Counted from the first letter of the stretch, positions 1 through 13,042 are shown. The stretch is 64,000 bases of DNA from Amaranthus tricolor (GCF_026212465.1 NC_080048.1:36794375-36858374); one strand, 5' to 3'. The notes: a model not told the origin generated them from the sequence alone. A program made the numbers and translations.

Positions 1-649
1 AGTAATCTCATGTATAAAGTTGGTCACTTCCTTTATTTTCTTCCATGTTTAATTCCCTCCTCATATATTGATAAAGACATCAAAATTTACACATAGAGTT
101 AAAAATTAGGTTCCCAGTTAGGTTGAGTCATATATTACCTCCGTTCTATAATACTTACAACTGATAGTGATATATTCAGTAGAGAAATGTAACTATCAGT
201 AGCAAATATAATAAAATGAATGAAGTAACATATCACACGATCATGTTAATGCCATTAACTGATACTTAATTATAACAAAAAATAAATTAAAAAAAAAACA
301 TTTTTCTAATAGTTATGTAAAATGTGAAAAATAAACCCAGTGAATCTCCCAATTTTCATGAAACCAAAAATCAAACAATTATAAGTTAATTTAATTTAAT
401 GGTTGAATTCTTACTGTACTAACAAGTTTTCAAATATCTCCCGTTTACCCTTATAATAATAAGACTCTCAAAAAATAAAAATAATAAATAATACACAATG
501 AATCCTTCTTTAAAAATGTTATTGCCGCCGTATTTAAAATTTTTTAAACATTTTCAGCATCATCTAACCAAAAAAAATTAGTGTGCTATTAACAAAAAAT
601 TTATTTTCATTTACAAGTTTGATATAACTTATATTTTTGTTAAGTAATA
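1..649. other. AT-rich intergenic DNA
   Basis: No gene is visible. The stretch is AT-rich with many short A/T runs. A MITE-like end reading CCTCCGTTCTATAATACTTA occurs near 138-160, but I found no convincing partner end, so it may be a truncated relic. Confidence 0.6.
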
Positions 650-874
650 CTTCGTCCATTCTAAAATTACTTGCACCTTTAAATAATGATACAAGAATTA
701 AGAAAAGTCACTTTTAACTGATGGTAGAAAAAAGTAATGATGTGAATAACGAGAATAAAGTTACGGTAAGAATGAGAATTATTAAGTTGTTATTTGTCAA
801 AGATAGAAAGAGCATATGTACTGTAAAACAATCAATAAATAGTAATAAATTCAAGTATTATGAAACAGAGAAAG
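650..874. mobile_element. degenerate Stowaway-like MITE
   Basis: The left end reads CTTCGTCCATTCTAAAATTA and the right end, reverse-complemented, reads CTTTCTCTGTTTCATAATAC. These are imperfect terminal inverted repeats of the Stowaway (Tc1/mariner-derived) CTCCCTCCGTTC type, and both ends are flanked by TA, the usual target site. The element is non-coding. Its divergence suggests an old insertion. Confidence 0.5.
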
Positions 875-1217
875 TATGAATTATACGTGTTATTAATGAT
901 TATTTATAAAATAGAAAAAAATTAACAATAAAAAAATATTATACGAGTAATATTAGCCTTAAATTAATAAAGATTTTGTGTTTATTTAATGTTTTACCAT
1001 GAGACAAAAATAAATGCAAAAATTCCGTAATTTATACGAGTAATTTATAAGACAAAATAAATAATAAAATAAACAAAATAAAAAATATAAATTAAAACGA
1101 CAAAATTCTAACTTGTCAAATCCTACCAAGTGCGACTTATTAACCTTTCAAATACCGTTAACACCTTCTTAAATAAATGAGACGGGAGTGGTCTTATTTT
1201 CCTACAACGAAATAAAT
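875..1217. other. upstream region of the nuclease gene
   Basis: AT-rich sequence with no coding potential, lying between the MITE relic and the start of the SNM1-like gene. It presumably contains part of that gene's promoter. I see no clear TATA box at the expected distance. Confidence 0.4.
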
Positions 1218-1226
1218 GGCGCCAAA
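1218..1226 (-). promoter_or_regulatory. E2F-like binding site
   Basis: GGCGCCAAA reads TTTGGCGCC on the minus strand and matches the plant/animal E2F consensus TTTSSCGC. It lies about 80 bp upstream of the ATG of a DNA-repair nuclease. E2F factors drive many S-phase and repair genes in plants, so the site is plausible as a real control element. This is a motif match only. Confidence 0.4.
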
Positions 1227-1306
1227 AGAATCATCAAATTTACATTTCAATTTCAATTGTCGTTAGAGAACCAGAAAATCACAAATCGTCCAAAACTAAA
1301 AGCGTA

Positions 1307-4300
1307 ATGGAAGGTGGAATGATATCAGTAGATCGATGGTCGAAGGGAAGTCAAGCTTACTTTCTTACTCATCTTCATTCTGATCATACCAATGGCCTGT
1401 CATCTACTTGGTGTAATGGTCTTCTCTATTGCTCTCGTACTACCGCCAAGCTTTTTCCTCTCAAATTCCCGGATTTTGACTTCTCTTTACTTCGTGTTGT
1501 TGAAATTGGTTCATGGCATCGTCTTTCTCTTATTTCTCCTTCAACAGGATCTCCTGCTTCTGTTCAATTTATGCCTATTGATGCTGTTCACTGTCCTGGT
1601 ATTTACAAACCCTAATTTGCGATTTACTTATGGGATTTGTGATTTTTAGGGTTTGAATTAGAGTTTTACTTATTGTATCGTTAATTTATGCCTATTGATG
1701 ATGTTCACTGTCCTGGTATTCTCAAAACCTAATATTGTAAAATTCTTTTTGTTAGTTGTCATTTTTGAGTTTTGAATTAGAGTTTTATCCATTTTTATTG
1801 TCAATTTATGGCTATTGATTCTGTTTACTGCTCTAGTACTCTCAAACTCTAATTTATAATTAGATTTTGGAATTTGTGAATTTTAGGTATCAAATTAAGG
1901 TTATAGTTATCATTATTGTCTATTTATGCCTATTGATGCTGTTCGCTGTTCTGGTATTCTTGAACCCAAATTTTATAATTCAATTTTGAATTCCATGAAT
2001 TTTAGGTTTTGAACTAGGGTTTTACTTGTCGTTATTGTCAATTTATGCTTAATGATGCTGTTTGCTGTCCTGGTTTTCTCATACCGTAACTTTGTAGTTC
2101 AATTTTGGAATTTGTGAACTTTAGGTTTTGAATTAGGGTTTTACTTATTTGGATTGGTAGGTGCTGTGATGTTCTTGTTTAGAGGTGTGTTTGGACATGT
2201 GCTTTACACTGGTGATTTCCGTTGGGAATTAAGTGATGAGAGGGCTTTGAAAGCAAGGAATATGCTCTTTGATGCTCTTCAAGGAGCTAAACTTGATGTT
2301 CTTTACCTAGATAATACTTACTGTAATCCTGCATTCTGTTTTCCTACCCGACAAGTTGCTGCTCAACAGGTAATTGTTCTTCTTTCACGCTCCACTTTGT
2401 CTGCTATACCTTTCAACTAATAATGTAAAGAGCCTACGACAAGCCTATTTATCTATACAACATACGTTATGCTTTGTGACATAGGGTTAATGAATGTTTA
2501 TTTGCTAGTTGAATAACTGTTATTGTTTAATGGCATAATGGAGAAAAACATTTATCACACTGTTACTAGAATAGTGAATCGAACCTGAATCATACCACAT
2601 ACCAGAGTCTGTTCAGAATGGGGAGGTCAATAAGGAACATATACCATTCCTTTTAAGTGCAGCTTAATCTAAGCAATCTCAGAAGTAAAATAATTGCAGA
2701 TCTGTATAGCTTGTTTGTTTTTCTTTTCCATTTTCGATTTCATTTGGCCATGGTTTGAAGGATCCATGAACTAAATAAAAATCATAATCCCATTGTACTA
2801 CCATTGTCCCTAGAGGTGCATTTTTAGAGGTTCGTATTACCATTGTCAAGTCAAGAGTTTGTTCTCTTTTTTCGGGGTACACCGTACACTTCTCTATAAC
2901 CTAAAAGGTTGACTCCATAATGTCTTTTTGTGGTGTTTGATTCTGAATTTAGAGGTTTGTATCTTTGATTCAGAATTGAAGAATCGAAAATGGATCTTCG
3001 CATGCTACAAATAGTCAAACACATCACCTATTTCTCTAGGGAAGATTTGCAATCTACCTGAGCAAACGTGTGAAATTTATAGAAGTGTAGGTCAAATTCC
3101 CCAATATTTGTACAAATTTGTGGCATCCTTGAAAAGTTTCTTCTACTTGATGTTTGTGCTCGTTTTGTCATAAGATAATCTTGAGGTTACTATGCCACAG
3201 CCCACAAAGAAATGGAAGTACAGCTATCAGCTAGTACTATCTTGCTACATTTTCTCTGATTTTATTGGTCATTTCGGTCAGATCACATTGCTCTGTTTTT
3301 TCCTTATTCAGAAGACTCTGATAGGATATTTTGGGGAAAAAAATGAGCAAGTACGCCATCAATCGTAGATTTTATTGGTAGCTATTTATTTTAGTTTGAC
3401 AGCTAGGCTTCAGTACTCATGTCTGGGATGCCTAAGTTTCAGACATACTTTTTCCAGATACATTTTTTCATGTTTTTGGTGCAAAATGTGTAGGAATGTC
3501 CTCTTGTGATGCAGTTTAAAGATTTGACGTGTATATTTGAGGTTAAGAATTGAATTGACATAGATGGTTCATGTTTTGGTTGTTATCGCAGGCTAACATA
3601 TGCCTGAATAGTTTGTTAATAAGAAAATTGTTTCAAATTATTGCTACAAGGGACGAAATGCTTCAATGGTTGATTTGCAGGTTATAGAGATCATTGCCTC
3701 ACACCCAGATCATGATATCATCATTGGGATTGATTCCCTTGGTAAAGAAGATATGTTGCTTGAAGTTTCGCGTTGCCTAAATATCAAGGTTAGAATCATT
3801 TAATTTACTTGATTTTTGGATCTTACTTGGTCCATTTTAGCAAAAACAAAAGAGTAACGTATAGCATAATCAAGGAAGCATCTTTAATTTTTTTATGTGT
3901 AGATTTTACATGGTTGAAGTTTCATCATAAATAAATTTTACATGGTTGCTAATGCTTTGATGTGTAGATTTTAATTTTTTTGCATTTTTATCTAGGTTGC
4001 TTGAGTAACTTGCTGAGTTCTTCCGCGCATATTTTAATGCCTTTGGAATTGTCAGTGTTCATTGTTTTTGAAAAATACCCTTGAGTGCAGTGGTAGATTG
4101 ATAAGAGTCGGCTGTGGCCATAATGTCAATGGTATAAAGCTTATAAAACAGTTGCCTCGGTTGTAGAAGGTGGGTTAACTTGATGTGATTACGATTATAC
4201 TTTATACATACTTTAGTCTGTTGGTTTCTAATTGTAAAATATCCATCTTTTTTAAATAGTATGGTTAAGAATTTTTCTAATATTCAATACTTAAGTAACT

Positions 4301-5432
4301 AATATAAAAAATCGATTGATTACATGATAAACATTTCCCCTTTTATATATTTCCTTTTATTCTGTTTGATGTTTTTCTGTATCTTTTTTCTGGAGGTCAC
4401 AAATTGTACATTCCTAGCCACCTGTAGTTTGTATAATTCACAAAGGTAACTGTAATTTGACATTTGAAATTGCGCAGTGATTTTTTTTTCAATGTATAAA
4501 ATATAAAGTTATGATTGTATATTTTGGTGTGATCAATAAAACCTTCCGGGAATGAGTATCTAATATCAATCAATTACTACGTAGTACTTCTATATGATCA
4601 TCATCGAGTTTAGCTGTCATCAGTTTTGATCCTCTAGTTCCTGCTAAAATTGAACTCTGAGCTAAAAGTAGTCCTGCAGCCTCATCTATGTTTTATCTTT
4701 GTTATCTAACTGAGTTTTTTCTTCTTTTCCCTCCTGTTCCTTGTCCCAAAGATATGGGTGTGGCCAGAAAGGCTACAGACCATGCATCTGCTTGGCTACC
4801 CTGATATCTTCACAACGAAGACTTTCCTGACAAGGGTGAGAGCTGTTCCTCGTTACAGCTTTAGCATAGCAACTTTGGAGGGCTTGAATTACCGAAGGCC
4901 AACTATTGGAATTATGCCATCTGGTCTTTCTTGGGTAGTGAAACCCTTGGAGGGAAAATACGAAGATGGTGTATTTCATACAATAGCTTCCACTAACAAG
5001 AAATCGGCAAGTGATGGGACCCCAACTGACAGGAACATGAGGTCTGTTGCGAAGATTCATCAGTATATCTTCTCAGTTCCTTACTCTGATCACTCCTGCT
5101 TTCGCGAAATACAAGATTTCGTCCAGCTCGTTAAGCCATGTAATGTGAAAGGGCTTGTGTTAATGTCATCTTGTTATGTTGATCCACGTTACTATCTCAG
5201 GCACCTGTTCAGCTTAAATTATGACAAAACTTATGTAAATCCTGAAAATAGTGAGGACATTGAAACACTTCAAAGAAGAGGGAAACGGAAAAGCAGAGAG
5301 TTCACAGGTACAAGAATGAAAAACAATTCCACTGAGGCTAGCGTTTTGGGTATTCGAGTTCGTAGGGTATCCTTATTGAGGCGAATATGTCGAGGTGTGA
5401 AAATTACTGAATGCGATGATCCTGAGTCCTGA
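1307..5432 (+). CDS. beta-CASP metallo-beta-lactamase DNA repair nuclease (SNM1/Apollo-like)
   Basis: Four coding exons, 1307-1598, 2161-2369, 3681-3788 and 4752-5432, join in phase through GT-AG introns to give 429 aa. Residues 22-27 (HLHSDH) are the HxHxDH zinc motif of the metallo-beta-lactamase fold. Other family motifs are AVHCPG across the exon 1/2 junction, TGDFRW (114-119), LDNTYCNP (147-154), GIDSLGKED in exon 3, and VPYSDHS in the beta-CASP part of exon 4. Proteins of this SNM1/DCLRE1 family are 5'-exonucleases for interstrand cross-link repair or end processing in the nucleus. Length and order fit the single-domain plant members (about 420 aa) resembling Arabidopsis At1g27410, as I remember it. 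Intron 1 is an unusual tandem repeat. An E2F-like site lies upstream. The start chosen is the first ATG in frame, just before the conserved ISVDRW segment. Confidence 0.9.
1564..2158 (+). repeat. ~119-bp tandem repeat spanning exon 1 end and intron 1
   Basis: Five degenerate copies begin at the ATG of TTTATGCCTATTGATG at 1571, 1688, 1808, 1926 and 2045 (spacings 117, 120, 118 and 119). The first copy is the last coding part of exon 1 with its splice donor. The others fill intron 1 and keep the CCTGGTATT-like donor, with variants. The last copy runs into the acceptor at 2160. Intron 1 therefore seems to have grown by tandem duplication of the exon/intron boundary. Confidence 0.9.
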
Positions 5433-7079
5433 CTGATTATGCGCAGTGTTGATCTTTGGGTTGATTGATATACTGCTTAACGAAGAAATGTGGCATTGTG
5501 ACATTTTAATACAAAACGACATCACAGAACCTATAACATCATGATCCTGAAGCACTATACTGAAAATTCATTAGGAAAACAAGCAGTTTTATAAATGCTT
5601 GCCTGAAAGTTTCCTATTTATTTCTGTCGTGGGTTTATTCGCTATTTTGGAAGAAGAATTTCCGGGCCTATGACGAAGATTACTGTCATCTATGTGAATC
5701 AGATTGTATTCCAGATATGCTTTTGCAGCTCCAATGCTTCTTACAACTTCTTTAACTAGTTTCTACAACCCTCACCCCTCAAAAGAAGTAATATTGCACA
5801 TTGCCTGTGGTCTTTAATTACTGGTTCAAGTACAAGAGTAGAATACGACTTTTGTACAACAACTTACAATTTTGACAAGTTATTCGGAAAAAATAAATAT
5901 TAGTTGATGAATTTGTTGGAGTTCTTACTATGGCTTGCCTGCCTAATTACCATGACAGCAGTGCAAAATTTTCTCTTGAGTATGCCCTAGGGTTGTTTTC
6001 ATCAGTGAGCTTATCTATAGAACTTGTAGATTATTATTGGAAGTTTTTAATGCAAGGATTTTGGAGATATTTTTTTTAGTCTGAACTCCGAAGACATAAT
6101 TGCGAATGAACAAGAACCACCAAAAAAGTTTAACTTTTTTGATAGTCGATACAAGATAAACATCTTGCTTTTGGTTACACTTAAAAAAGTCAACCAAGAA
6201 TTTGGTTAGATCTTCTTCAAATTCAGTATCTACCCAACTCGGATAAGCAACAGTTTGCAAGCTGATTTTATTGGAAAAGATACTCCATCAATTGTATACA
6301 ACAATAAGTCATAATCAAGTTCAAAAAATCAAGAATCGGGTGAGGTGGCAAAAACGATGATATGTGTATTTAGAGTTCGTTTTGTATGGAGTTAGTGTTC
6401 ACTAATATTGTGTGCACCAACCTTAGACTTAAGGGAGTATGAGTTAGAATGTGCGAACTAGTGGAGTTGAGAGTGAGGAGTGTCGTCTAATGAGGAGTGG
6501 ATGATCCACATTAGTGTGATGTGCGCTTTGTGCTAAACTCACACAAACTTATTTCCGAGCACCTTCCTAAAAGGCCTCATACTAATTTAGAGTTGGATTA
6601 CATGTTTGTTAACACTTTCTTACTTTTACGATATGGGACTTGGATTACTTATATGTTTGTCAACACTTTTAATACGGGATGTACACCCAGCAATCCTCCC
6701 TCAAAATAAGGACCACATCACTTGTGTCTTCTCCTCCAATGATATTATGTCTCCTTGTACTGCTGCTTCATTACAAAACCTGCTTTCTTGACCAGCATGT
6801 CAAGAAGACTTTCCCTATAAGTCATTATGACCAGATTTTTACGTTGCGAGGTCACATTGAGAATCCACTTGCACATCTGTTCTAGCAATCTAGCATGCTA
6901 CTTGGCAGTTGCAGTGTTGCTCCATTGTATGCGTATTTTTCCATTCGAATTTTCGGCTCTGAACGATTATCTGTATGAAGCCTTTTTATCTTCGCCACAA
7001 GTATGTAGATTATGATGGGTGCGGAGGCGCCAATGAGTAGTTCTCTGGTGTACTTCATCAGGTACGACCAAGCGTGAGT
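5433..7079. other. 3' flank of nuclease gene and old repeat-like DNA
   Basis: 5433 to about 5950 is probably the 3' UTR and downstream flank of the nuclease gene; AATAAA-like hexamers occur near 5890. From about 6360, motifs such as the ATGGGACTTGGATTAC and CACCCAGCAATCCTCCCTC stretches look like LTR or transposon remnants. No open frame matches a recognisable protein. Confidence 0.4.
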
Positions 7080-7290
7080 TCAGACCGCTAAGAAGATGTG
7101 GTATATGCTCCTTATTCCTATACGTAGCTGGCGCTTGGCTAAAGATCGCTCGTAGTCCGACAATATGACTTGGTAAATGGCCACCTTGGTTATGTTCACC
7201 TGAATCCGAGTCTCCATTGTTCCCTTTATCGCAACATTATAGCTTGTAGCGCCCGAGCTTACAACCCCTTCCACCACGTCGCAAGACCCA
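7080..7290 (-). repeat. inverted copy of the repeat at 13080-13290
   Basis: Read on the minus strand, this segment matches 13080-13290 over about 190 bp. Shared strings include GAAGGGGTTGT, GCTCGGG, GAGACTCGGATTCAGG/GAAGACTCGGATTCAGG, TTTAGC.AAGCGCCA and ATAGGAATAAGGAGCA. The minus frame is open over 75 codons. The family is not recognised; it may be the LTR end plus internal start of an unclassified retroelement. Confidence 0.6.
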
Positions 7291-10190
7291 ACCATCGGAA
7301 TATACATTTAATGAGGTTTCCAACTTAAGCTGTGTTGAATCGGCTGCCACCCTAAGGCTCCCCCTTGAACTTCCATTGAATTATTACAACACCTTTGGAA
7401 TTATCAGTGCTATCTCCTCCCAACATGCTTTGTCCACGTGCTTTAAGTTGTTCTTGAACGTGGTCATGCGTGTATTTAAACTTACTCAGAAAAACATCAC
7501 TATCAAACTCTTTGTCGAGATACACCTGAACTCTATATGTGTTTCCAAGTTAAAAAAGTCTATATTAGCTGAAACAATCTCCAAGGCAAATGGTACAAAT
7601 GATTTGACATTTACATGATTGAGCTACATTACAAGCGAAGTCCATATGGTTGTTTTTATCATATTAGAAGATGTATCTAATGTTTACTTGGTCTTGTATG
7701 TAGATTTTATACTCATTGCTGCTTTTTTTTCGACTTTATAACTTTGATTTATATGTTTTGACATAAGTTATATTTATGAATATTATAATCAACTTTAAAT
7801 GTATTTTTAGCTGATATTAAGTACATACTAAGCTAAATTTCAATACCAAACCTTAAGTAAATTTACCCATTATTTTGATGTACATCTACTAGCATTGAAA
7901 TAGGATAAATTTAAGCTAAAAATCAAGCTTCAAACAACCCCTACAACCAGCCCCCTCTTCCCCTAAGAAAACATCATTATTTCACTATATCTTCACTTAC
8001 ATAAGCCACTTAAAGGTTCTTACACCTATCTTAGCCTACCTAGACTTGCATGCACTACCATTAGTCCATTTTTAAGCATGATAAATCCCCCAAATCAGCC
8101 CCTACAAGTTGATTATATCCCCTCCCCATGTCCCTTTGATTTTTGCTCATCCTGCCTCCTTAATTCACACTTAAACACATTCTTAGCTTTTTTTTTTTCC
8201 TTATGTTCTCTATGATCTTAGTTGAAGAATCCCTTGAAGAACAAGCTTAACATCATCCACTTTTAAGTCAAGTTCATCAAATTTTCTCCATAAGGTAAGA
8301 TTTGTCCATTTTTAAAAAAGGATGAATTTTTACCATCACCTTACTAACTTGAATTTTATTTAAATAGGTTGAAAAATATTTTTTTAAAGCTTGGATTATT
8401 ATTTTTCAAGAACTATTTTGAGAGATTATTATTCTTGGAGCTTCTTGAATAATATATTATTTTGAGAGTATTTTCTTATTTTATTATCTATTTTGGTCTT
8501 AGTACCACTTGATAACTAAAATGGTACACACTTCTTAACTTTCATCTATGTGACATTTATATTATATCTACTTGAATATGCGAAAGATATGAAAATATGT
8601 TAGATTGATTTAATTTTATCTTGCATGTTTACTCAAAGTAAGAATAACACATTTTTTTGTGTTAAAAATAAAATAAAGTGTTTATTATAAGTTTAAGTAT
8701 ATGCATGTTATAAATTGAAAATTTATGATATTTTTTTATATATAATAATGTTAGAAATGTTATTTACATGTTTATATTATTAATTTTCAAATATTGTGAT
8801 TATTACACGAAATCTGTATTAAATAAGAGTCACGAAAGAAAAATATAAAAAACGGTGTTTTGTGATGTTTTTGTGAAGTTCTTGTTGTGAATAAATTTTG
8901 TGTAGGCTTAGGAACTTTAGGAGTATATTTTATATGAACTTTACAATAGTTAAAAGTTAGAAAATCATTTAGGTTCATTTTCATAAACTTATTTTATTAA
9001 AATGATCATTTATGAAATTTTAAGTAATAAAATATTAATGGATCAATTAGTTAATAAAATCATATTATTATGTCTCCTATAAGTTTGAACCAGAATATAA
9101 ACTTTTAATATTTTTTTTATGAGTTTTTACTAAGTGTTGGCTACTTACCGAAAAAACGCAAAAATGTTAAAATATGAATAAATACTAAATGTACCATTTT
9201 GGACTTGAAATTTTTATGAGACTCTTACATGGATAGTAGGTTTGGAATTTGATCATTGGATAAGCTTATACGACCATCTACTGACCCTTGTGAATTTTAA
9301 ATAAAACGGTAAATCCAAAACCGATAAAATATAAAATAAATACTAAACGGACTATTTTGGACTTGAAATTTTTGTGACACTCTCATATACAGTAGGATTA
9401 TATGAGAACCCTTGGACAAATTTTCTTGGACATTTAAGGACATTAATAATTTTATGTCGGTTTATCGTTAAAATGACCAAACAATTTAGTTAAAATGCAT
9501 AGGCTTGTTTTTATTGAACTTTCTGGTTCAAAACTAACTTCATATAGCTTCTGGAAATCTAATATATTTTTAGAATATTTTTATTGGTTATTATAGATTT
9601 TTAATTAATTTACATGTTTAACCGATAAAATTTCCTTATTAAATATTACGAAAATTTTTCCTTAAGTTTTATAAATTTATATAGTCTTGTAAAGAACTTA
9701 TATAGCTCCTAAAACTTTGTCATAAGTTGTGAAATTTTTTTATTATGATAATCTCTTAATTATTGAATTAGTAAATATGTTGATTTTTCCTTAAAAGGAT
9801 GTTGACTTGGAGTTTGACTAGACTAGGGTTGACTTATAGCAATGTGAAATAAATAACATGGAGTCTTGTTTGAAATTATGTGTATTTGGAAGAATGAATC
9901 TAATAGTAAGGAAATGTCGAACCATGGACCGACGTATAATCTAGCGCCCGTGTTTCCCGGCACGTAGAAATGAGGGGTTAGACAAGGGGTCCGAGAAAGT
10001 CTCATCCTGTAGAAGTTCGAGCATAAAAATTGGTGGAGTGACGGCTCCCTTCACAGTTAGAGTGTGGAATATATTCCGTCACTAGCCAGACCCTTACATA
10101 TATCAGATAGTCATTACTATGTATGTTGTGTAAATGTGATTTTGGGTCTAAGTAGATCCATTGGATGAATCTTATAGTTAAAAGGTGTAG
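7291..10190. other. AT-rich repeat-derived DNA, probably old LTR sequence
   Basis: No gene is seen. The segment 9880-10110 (with TCTAGCGCCCGTGTTTCCCG and nearby GC-richer text) resembles the interior of long plant gypsy LTRs. It may be the 5' part of an older LTR whose 3' end is at about 13106, split by the solo LTR at 10196. I could not find its start. Confidence 0.35.
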
Positions 10191-11391
10191 GTGACTGTAA
10201 CACCCTGATATTTTTCCGATATTTTTTCCCCGATATATTTAATAATTCACTAGTAATATTATTTCTATATATATATTTTATTTATTATTGGGCTTGGTCA
10301 TGAGATTTGCAATCCTTTTTGGCAATTAGAATTAGTTGGGCCCAAACTTTTCCTTAACCCATCTTTTATTTTCAAAAAAAGAAAAAAGAAAATAGGAGGG
10401 ACTCTTGGTGGAGTTTGTAACTCCCTTAGAGTAATGAAGGATCAAGGCATTAATCCCATATAATTAACCCTTCTTAATTCCTTAATCATTTTCATTTTGA
10501 CATCCTTTCATTTCTAAAGTTTTCAAGGACAAAATAAAAACATATCCTCTCAAAATTCCTCCTAATCCACATTCCTAACTCCATTACCCTTCATCATTTG
10601 GTGTTTTTTCTTTACAATTGTAAGTGTAATTCTTAATCTATGTTGATTCTTAAGTTTTAATTTAAAATTCTATGATTATTATATGTTTTATCTTATAATT
10701 CATGTTTAATTTATGAATATAAAATTTCATGTATGATTTTGGGATGTATTTTTCTATCTAAATTGATGAAGGATGTTTCTTTTTAGAGTTTTTAGATATG
10801 CATATATGTGAAGAATAGGATTGGTTTTTGTGATGGGTGATTTTGAAATTTATATATAAATATGAATGTTCATGTAAAAAAAATGTGTGTGTTTTTTTTA
10901 TATTTGGTGGAAAAGTTATTTATTTTATTGGCTAATATGAAAAATTTATAATTTTGCTAGAGAAAAAAAATATACAAACATGTATAAAGAAATTATTGTT
11001 GAACAAAGAATTTAATCTCAAAGATGGTTCATAAGAATTATATAAATTTGGTCATTGATATTTAATAGGCAATATACCATTTGGAATTCATTTGTTGATG
11101 AATTTTGGTAAATCCCGTAGGGTTAGGGAAATGGTAAAAAAATCTGTTTATGGAGCACTTTTTGGCTTGAAAATAGGTTAAAAATATTTAGAGTACATTA
11201 TGAATTATGAAAATTGGTACCCAGGGGTTTTGACGCCTTCCGGACGCAACGGTGAAGTCGGAATTTCAGTTTGACAGTGTTAACATACTGTTCTGGACAG
11301 AATACTAAATCTGAATCCTATTTGATGTTATGTTGTGATGAAGTATGTTGTGTGATCATGAATTGTTTGCAAGTGTGGCTTGATGTTAGAT

Positions 11392-11414
11392 GTGTGTATG
11401 TGTGTGTGTGTGTG
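11392..11414. repeat. (TG)n microsatellite
   Basis: Short run of GT/TG dinucleotides interrupted once, inside the solo LTR. Confidence 0.8.
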
Positions 11415-11593
11415 CGCCTTGATTGTGGTTTGAGAAAGTGTGAATATATGCTTATTCCCGTATGTACGATTGAATCGTGTAGGAAGTCGATTCGTGACGG
11501 GAAGTTGATAGGTTCATTTAAGATTTGCTTTTGCTTTCTTAAGGTACGTAGACGCAGTAAAACTTTGTATATCGTGGATTGGTTGTTATAAAG

Positions 11594-11594
<1 letters not shown>

Positions 11595-11625
<31 letters not shown>
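11595..11625. repeat. (AAT)n microsatellite
   Basis: About ten trinucleotide AAT units inside the solo LTR. Confidence 0.9.
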
Positions 11626-12508
11626 TATTGAATAAAGTGTGAAGGTGATGTTATGCTTTCTTATTCAACAGATATGATTTCAATAACTTGATGAGTAGAG
11701 GTAGTATGACCTCACTAACTTTAAAGTAGACGTAGTATGACGTCGATTGGTGGAAAGATTTTACTTGCGGTTTGTGGGGGCATTATGAGCCACCGCGGGG
11801 GTATGCATACTTAACCATAGGCACCGAAGTAAGGCGTGTTGCCTATGGTAGAGACTTGCTTAGGGGTTAGTTCCCCATAATGTATTGTCTTACTCCTGAA
11901 GTTTGGGGTTTGGTTCGGCAGTATGGCCGAAAAAGTACAGCAGTATGGCTGTCTGACTCAATGAATCATTTGAAATTTATTAAAAAGTAAATATTGAACT
12001 GTAGCCGACGTATGGTAAGTTGCTATTGTGCTTTATGCTATAATGTTAATGTTATAAGAGATGTTTTTGCTGACGTGTACCTTTGATCTTAACGATCCTG
12101 CGATGATGTTGTTTTTCCTTTCGGGGTTAATAACTAGCAATGAGTTAAGTTGCAGGCTGGGGAGTGAGGATTACATCTGAAGAATAAAAGAGATAGAGTA
12201 CGGAAGGATTTTAATTTTGAACTTTATTAGCTTTTTAGGAATTGATTTATTTAAGAGGCAACTTCACTCTCGAGATGTACTCCTTGGACTTTTGGTTTCA
12301 TATTTTTTATCCGCTGCAAAGACTACGATATCACTAATTAATCTACAATAACTCTAGTAGAACTCGATCCGCAAGTTTTAACTTTAAAAATTTCGTTTTC
12401 TCGTGCCTTTATGACATCTTGGTTAAACTCGGGTCCTGCTTAGTTTTCTTTTAAAATATAAAAATCTCTCTTTTAACGATCCGAGTTTTTCCTGGAAGTT
12501 ACAGTGAC

Positions 12509-12997
12509 TATAGAAAATATGTTATTTACATTCGTGTGATGAATGTGAAAAATTATTGAAAATATTCAAGAACTGAAAATGAGAGACGAGAACTGAGAAA
12601 CTTAAAATCAAGGCTTAAAATGTACTTTTGCATATCTCGTGAATATATTATGATTATCATAGTATTATATAGTTGAGGAGTTTGTACTCGGTGTTAGGCG
12701 CTGATTCCGATTCAAACGGCTGTCATCCGTATAATGGATGGCACTATTTTGCAGGAATGTTTACTTTCAGGTTTCGATCCAGGACACAGCATTTACTATA
12801 TATTAAGAACTTAGCTGTTTTTTGGTATCTTTTATGATGACTTGATGATGATGTATCTCTTTTTATTTTGAACAAACAATATTTCTTTTCAGATGTAATA
12901 TTTTACTATTTTATTTTAAACAAATTTTAGTTTGTATGATTTGAAATTTTTTTTAACAGTTCGGCATTTGAGACTTCCGCAACATTATTGTATTAGA

Positions 12998-13042
<45 letters not shown>

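Larger units (their letters stand above)
10196..12503 (+). mobile_element. solo LTR, gypsy/chromovirus type
   Basis: The 2308-bp segment starts TGTAACACCCTGA and ends CTGGAAGTTACA, so it has TG...CA ends and a short TGTAAC/GTTACA inverted repeat. It is flanked by a perfect 5-bp duplication, GTGAC, at 10191-10195 and 12504-12508. No gag or pol is present. An interior stretch around 11765-11815 (CCGCGGGGGTATGCATACTT) resembles the LTR of the chromovirus at 48204-49779 read on its own strand, which supports the class. Solo LTRs arise by recombination between the two LTRs of one insertion. Confidence 0.85.

Noticed and set aside
1392..1649. Open frame overlapping exon 1 of the nuclease gene in another frame
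   Set aside because: It is a shadow of exon 1; the frame with the HLHSDH motif is the real one.
4773..5060. Minus-strand open frame across exon 4 of the nuclease gene
   Set aside because: Antisense shadow of a conserved coding exon, with no independent support.
11271..11591. 106-codon open frame in the solo LTR
   Set aside because: It crosses a (TG)n run and lies in non-coding LTR sequence; no protein similarity is recognised.
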